Program-made: the position numbers and the translations under genes | Shown: positions 20,574 through 28,762 of the stretch, one piece after another | How the letters are laid out: every line of letters starts with the position of its first letter | Numbering within the stretch: position 1 is the first letter of the stretch | Notes under the pieces: model-generated | Told to the model about the DNA's origin: nothing | Database searches by the model: none | Seen by the model: only the letters and a program-made list of their open reading frames with translations | NCBI RefSeq assembly: GCF_910593845.1 | Contig: NZ_CAJVAS010000008.1 | Span: 124,001-188,000 of the forward strand | Reading direction: 5' to 3' | From: Paenibacillus solanacearum | GTDB taxonomy: Bacteria; Bacillota; Bacilli; Paenibacillales; NBRC-103111 | Length of the DNA: 64,000 nucleotides

Positions 20574-20612
20574 GGTCTTTGTGCCTAGGTTAGGCGCAGG
20601 GCCCTTTTTCTC
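20574..20612 (+). terminator. Terminator after aldo/keto reductase
   Basis: GTGCCT/AGGCGC with an outer GGGTC/GGCCC stem (two G-T pairs) is followed by CTTTTTCT. Confidence 0.7.
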
Positions 20613-20793
20613 GTAATGGGCTTTTGTAAGGTTATCGTAGTTGTACAACGAATGTGTTGTTGGATTTTTGGATCGAAAGGAGCAGGGGATTTCAGTGTTT
20701 GGGAAAGCGAACGGCCAACCCCATGCATGAACTTACAAATATAGGATAAAATATCAATCGATCGTTGACCGGACAACCGGAGACCTCCAAGAA

Positions 20794-20813
20794 GTATAGA
20801 GCTAGCGCTATAC
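20794..20813. promoter_or_regulatory. 20-bp palindromic operator before MFS gene
   Basis: The sequence from 20794 to 20813 (GTATAGAGCT then AGCGCTATAC) equals its reverse complement at 18 of 20 positions. It ends 21 bases before the transporter ATG, where a TetR- or MarR-type repressor would block transcription or translation. No such regulator gene is next to it. Confidence 0.5.
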
Positions 20814-20834
20814 GAACGACAAGGTGGTCGCATA

Positions 20835-22064
20835 ATGGAACAAAATAAGCATTCGGAGCTCGCGGCGGTAAGCACCGTCCCGCTCATGATGACGCTCGGC
20901 AATTCGATGTTCATTCCCGTACTGCCGATGATGGGCAAAATACTCCATGTCAGTCCGTTTCAGAGCAGCTTGCTCATTACGGTTTATTCGGTTGTCGCGA
21001 TTGTGTTGATCCCGATTGCCGGTTATTTATCGGACCGGTATGGGCGGAAAAAGATTATGATCCCCAGTCTGATCATTGCCGGGGTAGGGGGACTGGTCTC
21101 CGGGCTGGCCGCCGTGCTGCTTGGAGACCGGTCGTATGCGCTTATATTGGCTGGGCGCTTCCTGCAAGGCGTCGGGGCCGCGGGGGCTGCGCCGATCGTT
21201 CTCCCGCTCGTAGGGGATATGTTCAAGAAGGGAAGCGACGTCAGCAGCGGACTCGGCATCGTCGAAACGTCCAACACCTTCGGCAAGGTGCTGAGCCCGA
21301 TCATCGGATCGCTGTTAACCATGATCGCATGGTATGCCGTCTTTTTGGCGATTCCGGTCTTCTGCGCGGTGTCCGTCTTGCTGCTTGCCTTTTTGCTGAA
21401 AGTGCCGCAGCAGCAAGGAAAGCGTGTGACCTTTCACGCATTTTACGAATCGGTAAGTCCCTTGTTCAAGCAAAAGGGCCGCTGGCTGTTCGCCATTTTC
21501 CTGATCGGCGCGATCGGGATGTTCGAGCTGTTCGGATTATTGTTCTACCTGTCGGAAATGCTGGAGGAGCGATACGGCTTTGATGGCATCGTCAAAGGGA
21601 GCCTGCTCGCCGTACCGCTGTCGGTGCTATGCCTGGCTTCCTACATTACCGGCAAAGCGATCGGGGAAAACAAGCCGCTTATGAAATGGCTTACGGTATC
21701 CGGTCTGCTCTTGCTATGCCTTGCGCTGGTCGGACTCTCCTGGTTTAACGCGCGCGCGTTATGGGGCTTTTTCGGGTTTGTCGCGGCGGGAGGGCTAGGA
21801 ATCGGCGTAGCGCTTCCGTGTCTGGATGCGCTCATTACGGAGGGAATCGAGAAAGAGCAGCGGGGGACAGTCAGTTCGATTTACAGCAGCATGCGTTTTG
21901 TCGGCGTGGCCGCCGGCCCGCCGTTGGTCTCGCTTGCGCTGGACTGGACGGCCGGGGCTTTATTTTATTCGCTTGCAGCAATCAGCCTGCTAGGCGTCGC
22001 TACGGCGGTGGTTGCCATAAAGCCGAAAAACGGCCGGCAAACCGCGCGGCAGCGTCTTCCGTAA
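20835..22064 (+). CDS. MFS transporter, DHA1 drug-efflux type
   Basis: A 409-residue permease with 12 predicted membrane segments. The loop between segments 2 and 3 carries GYLSDRYGRKKIM (about 62-74), the standard MFS motif A, and LAGRFLQGVGAAGAAPIVLPLVGDMF (about 105-130) resembles motif B and C regions of proton-drug antiporters of the Bmr/NorA group. It probably exports a small lipophilic compound. It is preceded by a palindromic operator at 20794-20813 and is monocistronic. The substrate is unknown. Confidence 0.8.
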   Translation: MEQNKHSELAAVSTVPLMMTLGNSMFIPVLPMMGKILHVSPFQSSLLITVYSVVAIVLIPIAGYLSDRYGRKKIMIPSLIIAGVGGLVSGLAAVLLGDRSYALILAGRFLQGVGAAGAAPIVLPLVGDMFKKGSDVSSGLGIVETSNTFGKVLSPIIGSLLTMIAWYAVFLAIPVFCAVSVLLLAFLLKVPQQQGKRVTFHAFYESVSPLFKQKGRWLFAIFLIGAIGMFELFGLLFYLSEMLEERYGFDGIVKGSLLAVPLSVLCLASYITGKAIGENKPLMKWLTVSGLLLLCLALVGLSWFNARALWGFFGFVAAGGLGIGVALPCLDALITEGIEKEQRGTVSSIYSSMRFVGVAAGPPLVSLALDWTAGALFYSLAAISLLGVATAVVAIKPKNGRQTARQRLP

Positions 22065-22083
22065 ATGGATTCGACCGTAATCC

Positions 22084-22121
22084 CCGTCTCCCGTACTTTA
22101 ACCGGAAGCGGGGAGTTTTAC
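22084..22121 (+). terminator. Possible terminator after MFS gene
   Basis: CCCCG and CGGGG arms enclose a loop of about 22 nt and are followed by AGTTTTACTTT. The stem is short. Confidence 0.5.
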
Positions 22122-22173
22122 TTTCGAAGCCAAAGATAGATTCGTGAACTAAGATGAAGTTAAAAAAAGCCTG

Positions 22174-22205
22174 TTGACTTTGTCACTAGTGTCATCCTTT
22201 ACAAT
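22174..22205 (+). promoter_or_regulatory. MerR-type promoter with 20-bp spacer (IRED gene)
   Basis: -35 TTGACT (22174-22179) and -10 TACAAT (22200-22205) are 20 bp apart, too long for unaided SigA but typical of MerR-activated promoters. The spacer contains GTCACTAGTGTCATC, a near-palindrome centred on CTAG. A nearly identical element drives the merR gene at 23882-23913. Confidence 0.85.
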
Positions 22206-22230
22206 AAAGCCGAACCAGAGCGGAGAGGGG

Positions 22231-23205
22231 ATGTACACCGTGGAGAAACAAGATCCGAATTTGTTTATTAGCGAATCCTCTATGGCAGAGGAGGGGAAAG
22301 AGACCGGCGGCGCGGGCTCAGGAGCGAATGGCCGCTCACCAGTGACGGTTCTCGGAATGGGACCTATGGGACAGGCGCTGGCCGGCGCCTTCCTGAATAA
22401 CGGTCATCCAACGACCGTATGGAATCGCACGCCGGGGAAAGCCGGCCGTCTTGTCGCGCTGGGCGCCGCAAGCGCGGCTACGGCGGCCGAGGCGGCAGCG
22501 GCCAGCCCGCTCGTTATCGTGTGCGTGCTCGACTATGACGCCGTGCACGCGATCCTGGAAGCGGCGGGCGGTGCCTTGAACGGGCGCGCCGTCGTATGCC
22601 TGACCGCTGATACGCCGGAGCGGGCGCGTGCGACGGCCGCATGGGCAGCGGCGCGCGGCGTGGGTTATCTCGACGGCGCAATCATGACCCCGGCGGCCAC
22701 CATCGGTTCGCCTGCCGCCGTTGTGCTGTACAGCGGGCCGCAGGGCGTGTACGAGGCTCACCGTGAGACGCTGGCGAGTATTGGCGGAAGCGCCGCGTAT
22801 CTCGATGCGGACCCCGGGAGAGCCGCGGCGTACGATGTCGCGCTGCTTGATTTGTTTTGGACGACGATGAGCGGATACGCGCATGCTGTCGCGCTGGCCG
22901 GCGCGGAAAACATCGCGGCTCGCGATTTCGCCGTCTATGCACAAGGGATTGCGGCGATCATGCCGGCCATCATGGCTGATCTCGCGCATCAAATCGACGA
23001 AGGCCGTTATCCCGGCAGCCAATCCAATCTTACGTCGACTGCGGCGGCGATAGATCACATCATCCACGCGTCGCAATCGCGCGGGCTCGATGTCACGGTA
23101 TTGAACGCCGTCCAAGCGATGGTGCGGCGGGCCGTTGATGCGGGCCACGGCAACGACTCGTTCTCGCGCATCGCGGCTATGCTGAGGAAGAAGCCGTCCG
23201 CGTGA
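22231..23205 (+). CDS. Imine reductase-like / beta-hydroxyacid dehydrogenase family NAD(P)-dependent oxidoreductase
   Basis: A 324-residue oxidoreductase. An N-terminal extension of about 30 residues precedes the Rossmann motif VLGMGPMGQALAGAFLNNGH (about 38-57) with VWNRTPGKAG typical of NADPH binding. The C-terminal helical domain contains YDVALLDLFWTTMSGYAHAVAL (about 206-227), where imine reductases carry the catalytic Asp or Tyr. Asp in LLDLF is the candidate. The ATG at 22231 follows GGAGAGG. Earlier in-frame codons lie inside the promoter. Expression should be activated by the MerR protein encoded at 23464-23847. Confidence 0.8.
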   Translation: MYTVEKQDPNLFISESSMAEEGKETGGAGSGANGRSPVTVLGMGPMGQALAGAFLNNGHPTTVWNRTPGKAGRLVALGAASAATAAEAAAASPLVIVCVLDYDAVHAILEAAGGALNGRAVVCLTADTPERARATAAWAAARGVGYLDGAIMTPAATIGSPAAVVLYSGPQGVYEAHRETLASIGGSAAYLDADPGRAAAYDVALLDLFWTTMSGYAHAVALAGAENIAARDFAVYAQGIAAIMPAIMADLAHQIDEGRYPGSQSNLTSTAAAIDHIIHASQSRGLDVTVLNAVQAMVRRAVDAGHGNDSFSRIAAMLRKKPSA

Positions 23206-23415
23206 ATGGAGAGAAGACGCGGAGCGGGGGCTGAAGCCCATCCGCTCCGTATCCGGCCGGCAGGTGAGCCGCATTTTTCCCCAATGCGCGCGATCGCAAG
23301 CGCGCGTTGAGGCACTGCTAGGCGGTCGGTCGAACCCCGTGCCCGGGGATTGCTCTCGCCTGCAATCTGCCGTGCGCTGCGAAAGCCGATGATCCTATCC
23401 CGGGAGATCAGGAAA

Positions 23416-23456
23416 CAAGCCTCCATATTTCCGTGGAACGGAAGGATGGAGGCTTG
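23416..23456. terminator. Hairpin between convergent IRED and merR genes
   Basis: An 11-bp perfect stem CAAGCCTCCAT/ATGGAGGCTTG with an inner TTCCG/CGGAA stem. The U-tracts are weak on both sides (TGTGTT on plus, GTTTCC on minus), so it is a likely but not ideal bidirectional terminator. Confidence 0.6.
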
Positions 23457-23463
23457 TGTTCAA

Positions 23464-23847
23464 TTAATGATCGCCGCACCGCGCGAGGCGGTTTTGTTTC
23501 ATTTGACCGATCCGCTGCAACAGACGCTGCTGTACAAGAGCCAGCGCACTCATCTGTTTATTGATTCCTTGCAGCTTCTGTTCATACACTTCAAGCATTT
23601 CCCCGCAATAGGCATCCGCCGGATATTCTGGAGATGCATCGCTGCAATTCAATACTTGCTCTATGTCTTCCGTCGTCAAGCCTAAGCTCAAATAGAGTTG
23701 GATCGTGTTTACCCGTTCCACCGCGGATTCATCGAATTCCCGGTAATCATTTTCAAGACGCGTGGAGGTTAACAGCTTTTTTTTCTCGTAATGCCGTATG
23801 GAACGGGCGCTGACGCCGGTCGATTTCGCCAGTTGGCTGATTTTCAA
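23464..23847 (-). CDS. MerR family transcriptional regulator
   Basis: A 127-residue MerR regulator. The winged helix-turn-helix MKISQLAKSTGVSARSIRHYEKKKLL is at residues 1-26, followed by RLENDYREFDESAVERVNTIQLYLSLGLTTEDI and a C-terminal coiled coil with Cys residues (about 64, 76 and 121) that could sense a metal, oxidant or thiol-reactive compound. It starts with TTG at 23847, preceded by AGGAGGGG at 7 bases. It has its own long-spacer promoter that matches the one of the IRED gene, so it probably activates both. Confidence 0.9.
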   Translation of the reverse strand: MKISQLAKSTGVSARSIRHYEKKKLLTSTRLENDYREFDESAVERVNTIQLYLSLGLTTEDIEQVLNCSDASPEYPADAYCGEMLEVYEQKLQGINKQMSALALVQQRLLQRIGQMKQNRLARCGDH

Positions 23848-23881
23848 GTGACGACCCCTCCTGTCATATCATCCAATGGGT

Positions 23882-23913
23882 ATTATAAACGATGACGCTA
23901 GTGTCAAGGTCAA
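23882..23913 (-). promoter_or_regulatory. MerR-type promoter with 20-bp spacer (merR autoregulation)
   Basis: On the minus strand -35 TTGACC (23913-23908) and -10 TATAAT (23887-23882) are separated by 20 bp, containing TTGACACTAGCGTCATC. Apart from five substitutions the whole 32-bp element equals the one at 22174-22205. Confidence 0.85.
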
Positions 23914-23961
23914 GGCAGGATTCACAGTGTACGCATATATTCGGTCTGACGGCGCCGCCGC

Positions 23962-25041
23962 TTATTCCTTCGGCTTATCGATGGCTTCCGCCATCGTCTT
24001 ATCGGTCAAATGTGCATAAATTTGCGTCGTTTCCGGGGAGGCATGACCGAGCTGCTCCTGGGTTTTGTACAGATCGTTGCGCAAATAATAGTCGGTTGCG
24101 AAGGAGTGCCGCAGCTTATGAACCGATAAGTACGGCTTGCCGAACCGCTTCGCGTATTTGATGACCATCTCCTGAATCGCCCGCTTGGTCATTCGTTCGC
24201 CTTCCTTCTTGCCGTTGGCGACGGCGAGGAAGAGCGCTTTCTCGCGTTTCACCGGTTTATATTGCGGCTGCCGCAGCTCCAGGTACAAGCTTAATTCGTC
24301 GATCGCTTCCTGCCGGAAATAGACGGGCGTCTTGAACGTATCGTCGTTTTTCCCTTTTCGGTAAACGTAGACGAGTTTTTTCTTCAGGTCGATATCGTCG
24401 ACGTTCAGATTGTATACCTCGGAGACGCGCAGCCCGGAGTGAAGGATGAGACTGACGATGCACGTGTCGCGCGTCTTATTCAGCTCGTACGAATAGAGCG
24501 CCTGCTTGTTGCGCGCAACGTCTTCGGCGTAGCCGTTCTTGACGTATCCGATAAATTCGATAATTTCCGATTCCTGCAGCAGCTTCCCTTCCAGCTTCGC
24601 TGCGGAATCCTTCGGCTTGTGCGTCCGTTTGATCTCCACCTTGGCCATGACGTTCCGCTTGAGCAGCGGATAAAAATCTTCGTCTTCAGCGATCTGGCTC
24701 AAGTAGTGGAACAGCGAGCGGAGGGACGACAGCTTGCGCGAAATCGTCGTGCGGACGTTGGCGTTTTCCTTGCGCGTCGCCAAAAACATTTTGAAATGAT
24801 CGATGCTTTCCATGTGCAGCTTCTCCAGATCGGTGATCGGAATTTCGCGCACGGAGGCGGCGGACGTCAAGCCTTCAGCCAGCAGCCAGGAAAAGAACGT
24901 ATCGTAATCGCGCACATATTCGAGCAAGGAGGAAGGGGAGAGGTCCGGCAATTTATAATTGATAAATTTCTCGACGTACCATGGCATCGAAGGGAGCCGC
25001 TTCTCCAGCTCAAGGCGGTCCTTGACTTTAATAAGGTTCAT
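23962..25041 (-). CDS. xerS: Tyrosine recombinase XerS
   Basis: A 359-residue tyrosine recombinase for chromosome dimer resolution of the single-protein XerS type. The N-terminal SAM-like DNA-binding domain covers about 1-140. The catalytic domain contains Arg in SGLRVSEV, Lys in RKGKND, His-x-x-Arg in HKLRHSFAT, the His of QLGHASPETTQIY and the final Tyr in the same segment. Length and the MNLIKVKDRLELEKRLPSMP start match XerS. The ATG at 25041 follows GAGGTG. A TTG 18 nt upstream overlaps that site. It is a single gene; no integrase-associated att repeat is visible. Confidence 0.88.
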   Translation of the reverse strand: MNLIKVKDRLELEKRLPSMPWYVEKFINYKLPDLSPSSLLEYVRDYDTFFSWLLAEGLTSAASVREIPITDLEKLHMESIDHFKMFLATRKENANVRTTISRKLSSLRSLFHYLSQIAEDEDFYPLLKRNVMAKVEIKRTHKPKDSAAKLEGKLLQESEIIEFIGYVKNGYAEDVARNKQALYSYELNKTRDTCIVSLILHSGLRVSEVYNLNVDDIDLKKKLVYVYRKGKNDDTFKTPVYFRQEAIDELSLYLELRQPQYKPVKREKALFLAVANGKKEGERMTKRAIQEMVIKYAKRFGKPYLSVHKLRHSFATDYYLRNDLYKTQEQLGHASPETTQIYAHLTDKTMAEAIDKPKE

Positions 25042-25217
25042 AAATACGGCACACCTCAATTCGAAAAAAAATAAAGTTTTACATAACCATTAATATGCAG
25101 TTCGACAGCATCGCCCGCGCTATTCTTTTCCAGCATATCACGTTTGCAAATGCCGATAAAGGCTTGACCCCATTTGCACATTTGCGCGAATAGGAGAGGG
25201 CCGTCGCGCAAAACGAA

Positions 25218-25255
25218 AAGGAGCAGCGCAGCCCTGAACGGCCGTTCTGCTCCTT
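25218..25255 (-). terminator. Terminator of the DeoR regulator gene
   Basis: AAGGAGCAG (25218-25226) pairs with CTGCTCCTT (25247-25255). On the minus strand it is followed by a T-rich stretch (TTCGTTTT). Confidence 0.75.
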
Positions 25256-25279
25256 CTATACTCTCTTGATCACGATCTG

Positions 25280-26044
25280 CTATACCGTGATGACGTCGAT
25301 GCCGGCTTCCTTGAACAACTTGATCTGCGCTTCCGACGCTTCCGATCCGGTGATGAACGTGTGCACATCCGTCACAGGAGCGACCGTATGCAGCGATACT
25401 TTGCCGATCTTCGTGTCGTCCGCGACGACGATCACTTCTTGCGAAGCCAAGATCATGCCTTTCTTGGTCGGGACCAGCTCCGCCTCCGGATGCGTGAGCC
25501 CGAACTTCGGGTGAATGGCCGGAATTCCGATGAACGCCTTGTTTACGTGCAGCGACTTCAGAATTTGATCCGTGTACATTCCATTCAGCATGAAGCTGGA
25601 ATGGTACAGCGTTCCGCCGGTTACGATGACCGTGATGCCGGGCGAATCGCGAAGCTCCGCGGCGACGTTCATGTCATTCGTAATGACGGTTATATTCGAA
25701 CGGTTCACGAGGTTTTGTGCGATATGCATCGTTGTCGTTCCCGAATCGAGAATGATGTGATCGCCGTCTTCGATCAGCGATGCCGCCTTCTTGCCGATCC
25801 GCATTTTCTGATCCAGCTGGTCGCTGACGCGTTCCGTGAAAGAAGGTTCAATGTTGGCGCCCTTGTCGACAATGACGCCGCCGTGCGTCCGGCGCAGTAA
25901 GCCTTCCTGCTCGATTTCGGCCAAATCCCTCCGGATGGTCGCCTCGTGCACGTGAAATTCTTTCGCAAGGGCACTGACGGTAGCCACATGTTTTTGCTTG
26001 ACTAATTCTACGATTCGCAATTTCCGTTCTGCTGCTAGCATCAT
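25280..26044 (-). CDS. DeoR/GlpR family transcriptional regulator
   Basis: A 254-residue repressor of sugar metabolism. The N-terminal DeoR helix-turn-helix is RKLRIVELVKQKHVATVSALAKEFHVHEATIRRDLAEIE (about 6-44). The C-terminal sugar-phosphate-binding sensor has the ILDSGTTTMHIAQNL loop (about 98-112) and VADDTKIGK (about 212-220). The ATG at 26044 follows GAGAGGGG. Upstream codons of the open frame lack a site. It is divergent from the glycerophosphodiesterase gene, which it probably controls together with the downstream binding protein. Confidence 0.88.
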   Translation of the reverse strand: MMLAAERKLRIVELVKQKHVATVSALAKEFHVHEATIRRDLAEIEQEGLLRRTHGGVIVDKGANIEPSFTERVSDQLDQKMRIGKKAASLIEDGDHIILDSGTTTMHIAQNLVNRSNITVITNDMNVAAELRDSPGITVIVTGGTLYHSSFMLNGMYTDQILKSLHVNKAFIGIPAIHPKFGLTHPEAELVPTKKGMILASQEVIVVADDTKIGKVSLHTVAPVTDVHTFITGSEASEAQIKLFKEAGIDVITV

Positions 26045-26199
26045 AATCCCCTCTCGCATGTCGTCCGTTCTTTCATTATAACACATACCGCGATGTATGC
26101 TCTCATTTGCTCACTTCTGTTTGTTTCACCGTGACTACATTAATGTAAGACTATTTTATAAACGGCTCTCAGTCAAGTAACACTTTACAAAATATATAC

Positions 26200-26229
26200 T
26201 TGACAGTCAAATGGAATACTCTGTAATAT
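26200..26229 (+). promoter_or_regulatory. Promoter of the GDPD-SBP operon
   Basis: -35 TTGACA (26200-26205) and -10 TAATAT (26224-26229) with an 18-bp spacer. TSS would be near 26236, downstream of the open-frame beginning at 26211, which supports the ATG at 26313. Confidence 0.75.
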
Positions 26230-26312
26230 GTAAACAAACGCGCGCAAACATACAAGTTCGCGCATGTTTTAAGAAAGATTACTATTATGAAAATAAAAGG
26301 GAGCCAGGGGAA

Positions 26313-27131
26313 ATGAGCGCATTTCAAGTGTATTGGCAAGCGCATCGCGGAGGAGGAGCGTACGAAGCTCCGGATAATACGATGGTGGCCAATCGGTATG
26401 CTTGGGGCTTGGGGGGAATTCCGGAAGCCGACATCCGGACGACGAAGGACGGCGTCATTGTGTGCTTGCACGACGATACGCCGGCGAGAACAACGACGGC
26501 GCCGGACGAAGTAAAAGATCGGTCCATCTCTCAATTTACGTTCGAGGAAGCGCAGTCATGGGATGCCGGGGTCAAATTCGACGAGAAATTCGCCGGCGAG
26601 CGGATTCCTTCCGTCGAGGAAATGTTCATCGAAATGCAAGGAAAGCCCGAGCGGCTTGTTTATCTTGATTTGAAGAACGTCGATCTGGAGCAGCTGGGAC
26701 GTCTTATCGACCAATACGGCGTGAACGAGCAAGTGATTTTCACCCATAACAAGCAGGAAAATTGTGCGCGCATGAAAACGATCGCCCAAGGCGTGAAGAG
26801 CATGCTGTGGGTTGGCGGTTCCGCGGAGAAGATCAAAGCGACCTTCAATCAAGTACGCGAATCCGGTTTTCAAGGACTGGATCAGGTGCAGCTGCATTTG
26901 AACTCGAAGCAGCCGCATCCGGGCTGGCCATACGATATCGAACCTGAGTTTTTGAAATATGCGCTGGAAGAAGCGGCCGCCGCCGGAATCGATCTCGAAG
27001 TGCTGCCTTTCCAGATCGACGAACCGTCCGTGCACGGGCTGCTCGATTTGGGCATTCGTTGGTATGCGACCGACGAACCGGCCAAATTTGTGAAAGGCGT
27101 GCAATCCTGGCAAGCCAATCAGCAATCCTAA
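26313..27131 (+). CDS. Glycerophosphodiester phosphodiesterase family protein
   Basis: A 272-residue TIM-barrel hydrolase without signal peptide. The GDPD signature is present: AHRGGGAYEAPDNT (about 10-23, first His), PEADIRTTKDGVIVCLHDD (about 36-54, Glu, Asp and second His). It cleaves glycerol-phosphodiester-type bonds, releasing sn-glycerol 3-phosphate. The ATG at 26313 follows GGGAG and AGGGG. A sugar-type solute-binding lipoprotein follows 47 nt later in the same transcript, suggesting uptake of a polyol or glycerophospho compound, under the divergent DeoR repressor. Confidence 0.88.
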   Translation: MSAFQVYWQAHRGGGAYEAPDNTMVANRYAWGLGGIPEADIRTTKDGVIVCLHDDTPARTTTAPDEVKDRSISQFTFEEAQSWDAGVKFDEKFAGERIPSVEEMFIEMQGKPERLVYLDLKNVDLEQLGRLIDQYGVNEQVIFTHNKQENCARMKTIAQGVKSMLWVGGSAEKIKATFNQVRESGFQGLDQVQLHLNSKQPHPGWPYDIEPEFLKYALEEAAAAGIDLEVLPFQIDEPSVHGLLDLGIRWYATDEPAKFVKGVQSWQANQQS

Positions 27132-27178
27132 TGAAACATAGGATAAATTGTTATATTTAAATGGAGGGGTTACTTAGA

Positions 27179-28507
27179 ATGAAAAAAAAGAAAGCGATAC
27201 CAATGCTGCTCGGCTTGTCCATGCTTGGAGCAATCGCGCTTACAGGCTGTGCGGGAGGCGCGAAAGAAGCGGCTTCCGGCGGAAACAAAACGGATGCGCC
27301 CAACCCGAACGCTTACAATAACGAGCCGGTGACGCTGACATTTTACTCCCACAACGCCGGCGTTCTGGCCGGTCCCGATTTGGAAGCATTGATCACGAAG
27401 CCGATCCAAGCGAAATATCCGAACATAACCCCTCAGCTTGTAACAGGGAAGCTGGATGCGCTCATCGCAGCCGGCGAAGTGCCCGACGTGATCTTGACGA
27501 GTAACTACTACTTGCTCGATCTGCTGCAGCTTGGACTGGGCTCCGACCTTAACGAGTTCATCAAGCAAGAGAAGATCGATATGAGCAAATTCGAGCCGGA
27601 AACCGTGAACACGATGAAAACCTTTAGCGATAAAGGGGAAATGTTCGGTATTCCTTATGCGATGAACTACGGCGTTATGCTGTTCAACAAGGATATTTTC
27701 GACAAGTTCGCCGTTGCGCCTCCGAAGGACAACATGACCTGGCCCCAAGTGATCGATCTGGCGCGCAAGGTGACGAGAATGGACGGAGGCACCCAATACG
27801 TCGGGTTGGACCTGCAGAGCCCGAGCATTCTGATCCGTCCATACGGACTCGGCGTCGTCGATGCCAAGCAGGAGAAATCCGTGCTGCAAACCGACGGATT
27901 CAAAAAAGTGCTCGGCATCTATGAGCAAAACTATGCCATCCCTGGCAGCGTAGAACCGCAGAAAAAGTACTCATACGGTATCGATTATTTCCTGAAGGAC
28001 CAAAAAACCGCCATGTTCCCTTACTGGCTCGCCGCAACGACAGCTCGTCTGCCGCAGCTTCAGGAGCCGGGTAAAGGCTTCAACTGGGATCTCGTTTCGT
28101 TCCCGTCCTTCGACGATAAGCCGGGCGTTGGCCGTGAAATCGACTTCCACCTGGCGATGGTGACGCCGACAAGCAAGAACAAGAAGGCCGCCTACGCCGC
28201 GATCAAGACGATCGTCAGCGAAGAAGCGCAGAAGACGATGAATAAGGGAACACGGATGACGGTACTGAGCGACCCGTCCCTCAAGAAAGACGTAGCGGTA
28301 GATACCAAGCTGTACGACGGCAAAAACCTGCAAGGTATTTTCAAGGTTAAGCCGGCAGGCCTGCCGAAGGCGACCAAGTATGACGTGAAGCTGTATCCGT
28401 TCCTGAGCGAAGCCGCGAAATCGATGGCATACGACAAAACGGACGTGAATACGGTCTTGAGAACAGCAGACGAGAAAGCGAACAAATATATTCAAGAAAA
28501 TAAATAA
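27179..28507 (+). CDS. ABC-type sugar-binding lipoprotein (extracellular solute-binding protein family 1), SBP1
   Basis: A 442-residue membrane-anchored binding protein. The lipoprotein signal MKKKKAIPMLLGLSMLG ends in the lipobox LTGC (Cys at about 24). The mature protein has the family-1 fold with LFNKDIFDKFAVAPPKDNMTWPQVIDLARKVTR near 180-212 and the C-terminal motif DVNTVLRTADEKANKYI. It would deliver an oligosaccharide or polyol to a CUT1 transporter, but no permease genes follow: a terminator is found after its stop. The ATG at 27179 follows GGAGGGG. It is co-transcribed with the phosphodiesterase. Confidence 0.88.
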   Translation: MKKKKAIPMLLGLSMLGAIALTGCAGGAKEAASGGNKTDAPNPNAYNNEPVTLTFYSHNAGVLAGPDLEALITKPIQAKYPNITPQLVTGKLDALIAAGEVPDVILTSNYYLLDLLQLGLGSDLNEFIKQEKIDMSKFEPETVNTMKTFSDKGEMFGIPYAMNYGVMLFNKDIFDKFAVAPPKDNMTWPQVIDLARKVTRMDGGTQYVGLDLQSPSILIRPYGLGVVDAKQEKSVLQTDGFKKVLGIYEQNYAIPGSVEPQKKYSYGIDYFLKDQKTAMFPYWLAATTARLPQLQEPGKGFNWDLVSFPSFDDKPGVGREIDFHLAMVTPTSKNKKAAYAAIKTIVSEEAQKTMNKGTRMTVLSDPSLKKDVAVDTKLYDGKNLQGIFKVKPAGLPKATKYDVKLYPFLSEAAKSMAYDKTDVNTVLRTADEKANKYIQENK

Positions 28508-28540
28508 CGGCCTGCCTATCAGCCGTTGATAATGAAATCC

Positions 28541-28576
28541 ACAGCTTCTTGCATGCGCAAGAGGCTGTTTGTTTTA
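28541..28576 (+). terminator. Terminator after SBP1
   Basis: A 12-bp stem ACAGCTTCTTGC/GCAAGAGGCTGT (one G-T pair) with loop ATGC, followed by TTGTTTT. Confidence 0.9.
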
Positions 28577-28626
28577 TGTTCATGCGCGTTATTTGCTTAC
28601 GAATGCTTGTTTATATGAAAAATCGC

Positions 28627-28654
28627 TTGACACTTCACGGGGAATGTTTATAAT
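28627..28654 (+). promoter_or_regulatory. Promoter of the TarJ-like dehydrogenase gene
   Basis: -35 TTGACA (28627-28632), 16-bp spacer, -10 TATAAT (28649-28654). Both hexamers are consensus. Confidence 0.8.
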
Positions 28655-28762
28655 ATGAATTAAATCGCGCATAAATAAACTACATACATACACAAATGAG
28701 CACATTCTGAATAGTTTATTGCAGCAATGAACTTATCACAAATGAAGGAAGTGGACTTATTC

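Noticed and set aside
24439-25074. Plus-strand frame opposite xerS
   Set aside because: All catalytic residues of XerS are found on the minus strand, so this frame is a shadow.
25042-25200. Possible dif site for XerS in the A+T-rich stretch upstream of xerS
   Set aside because: Streptococcal dif lies close to xerS, but no adequate match to that sequence or to a pair of 11-bp arms could be found here by eye.
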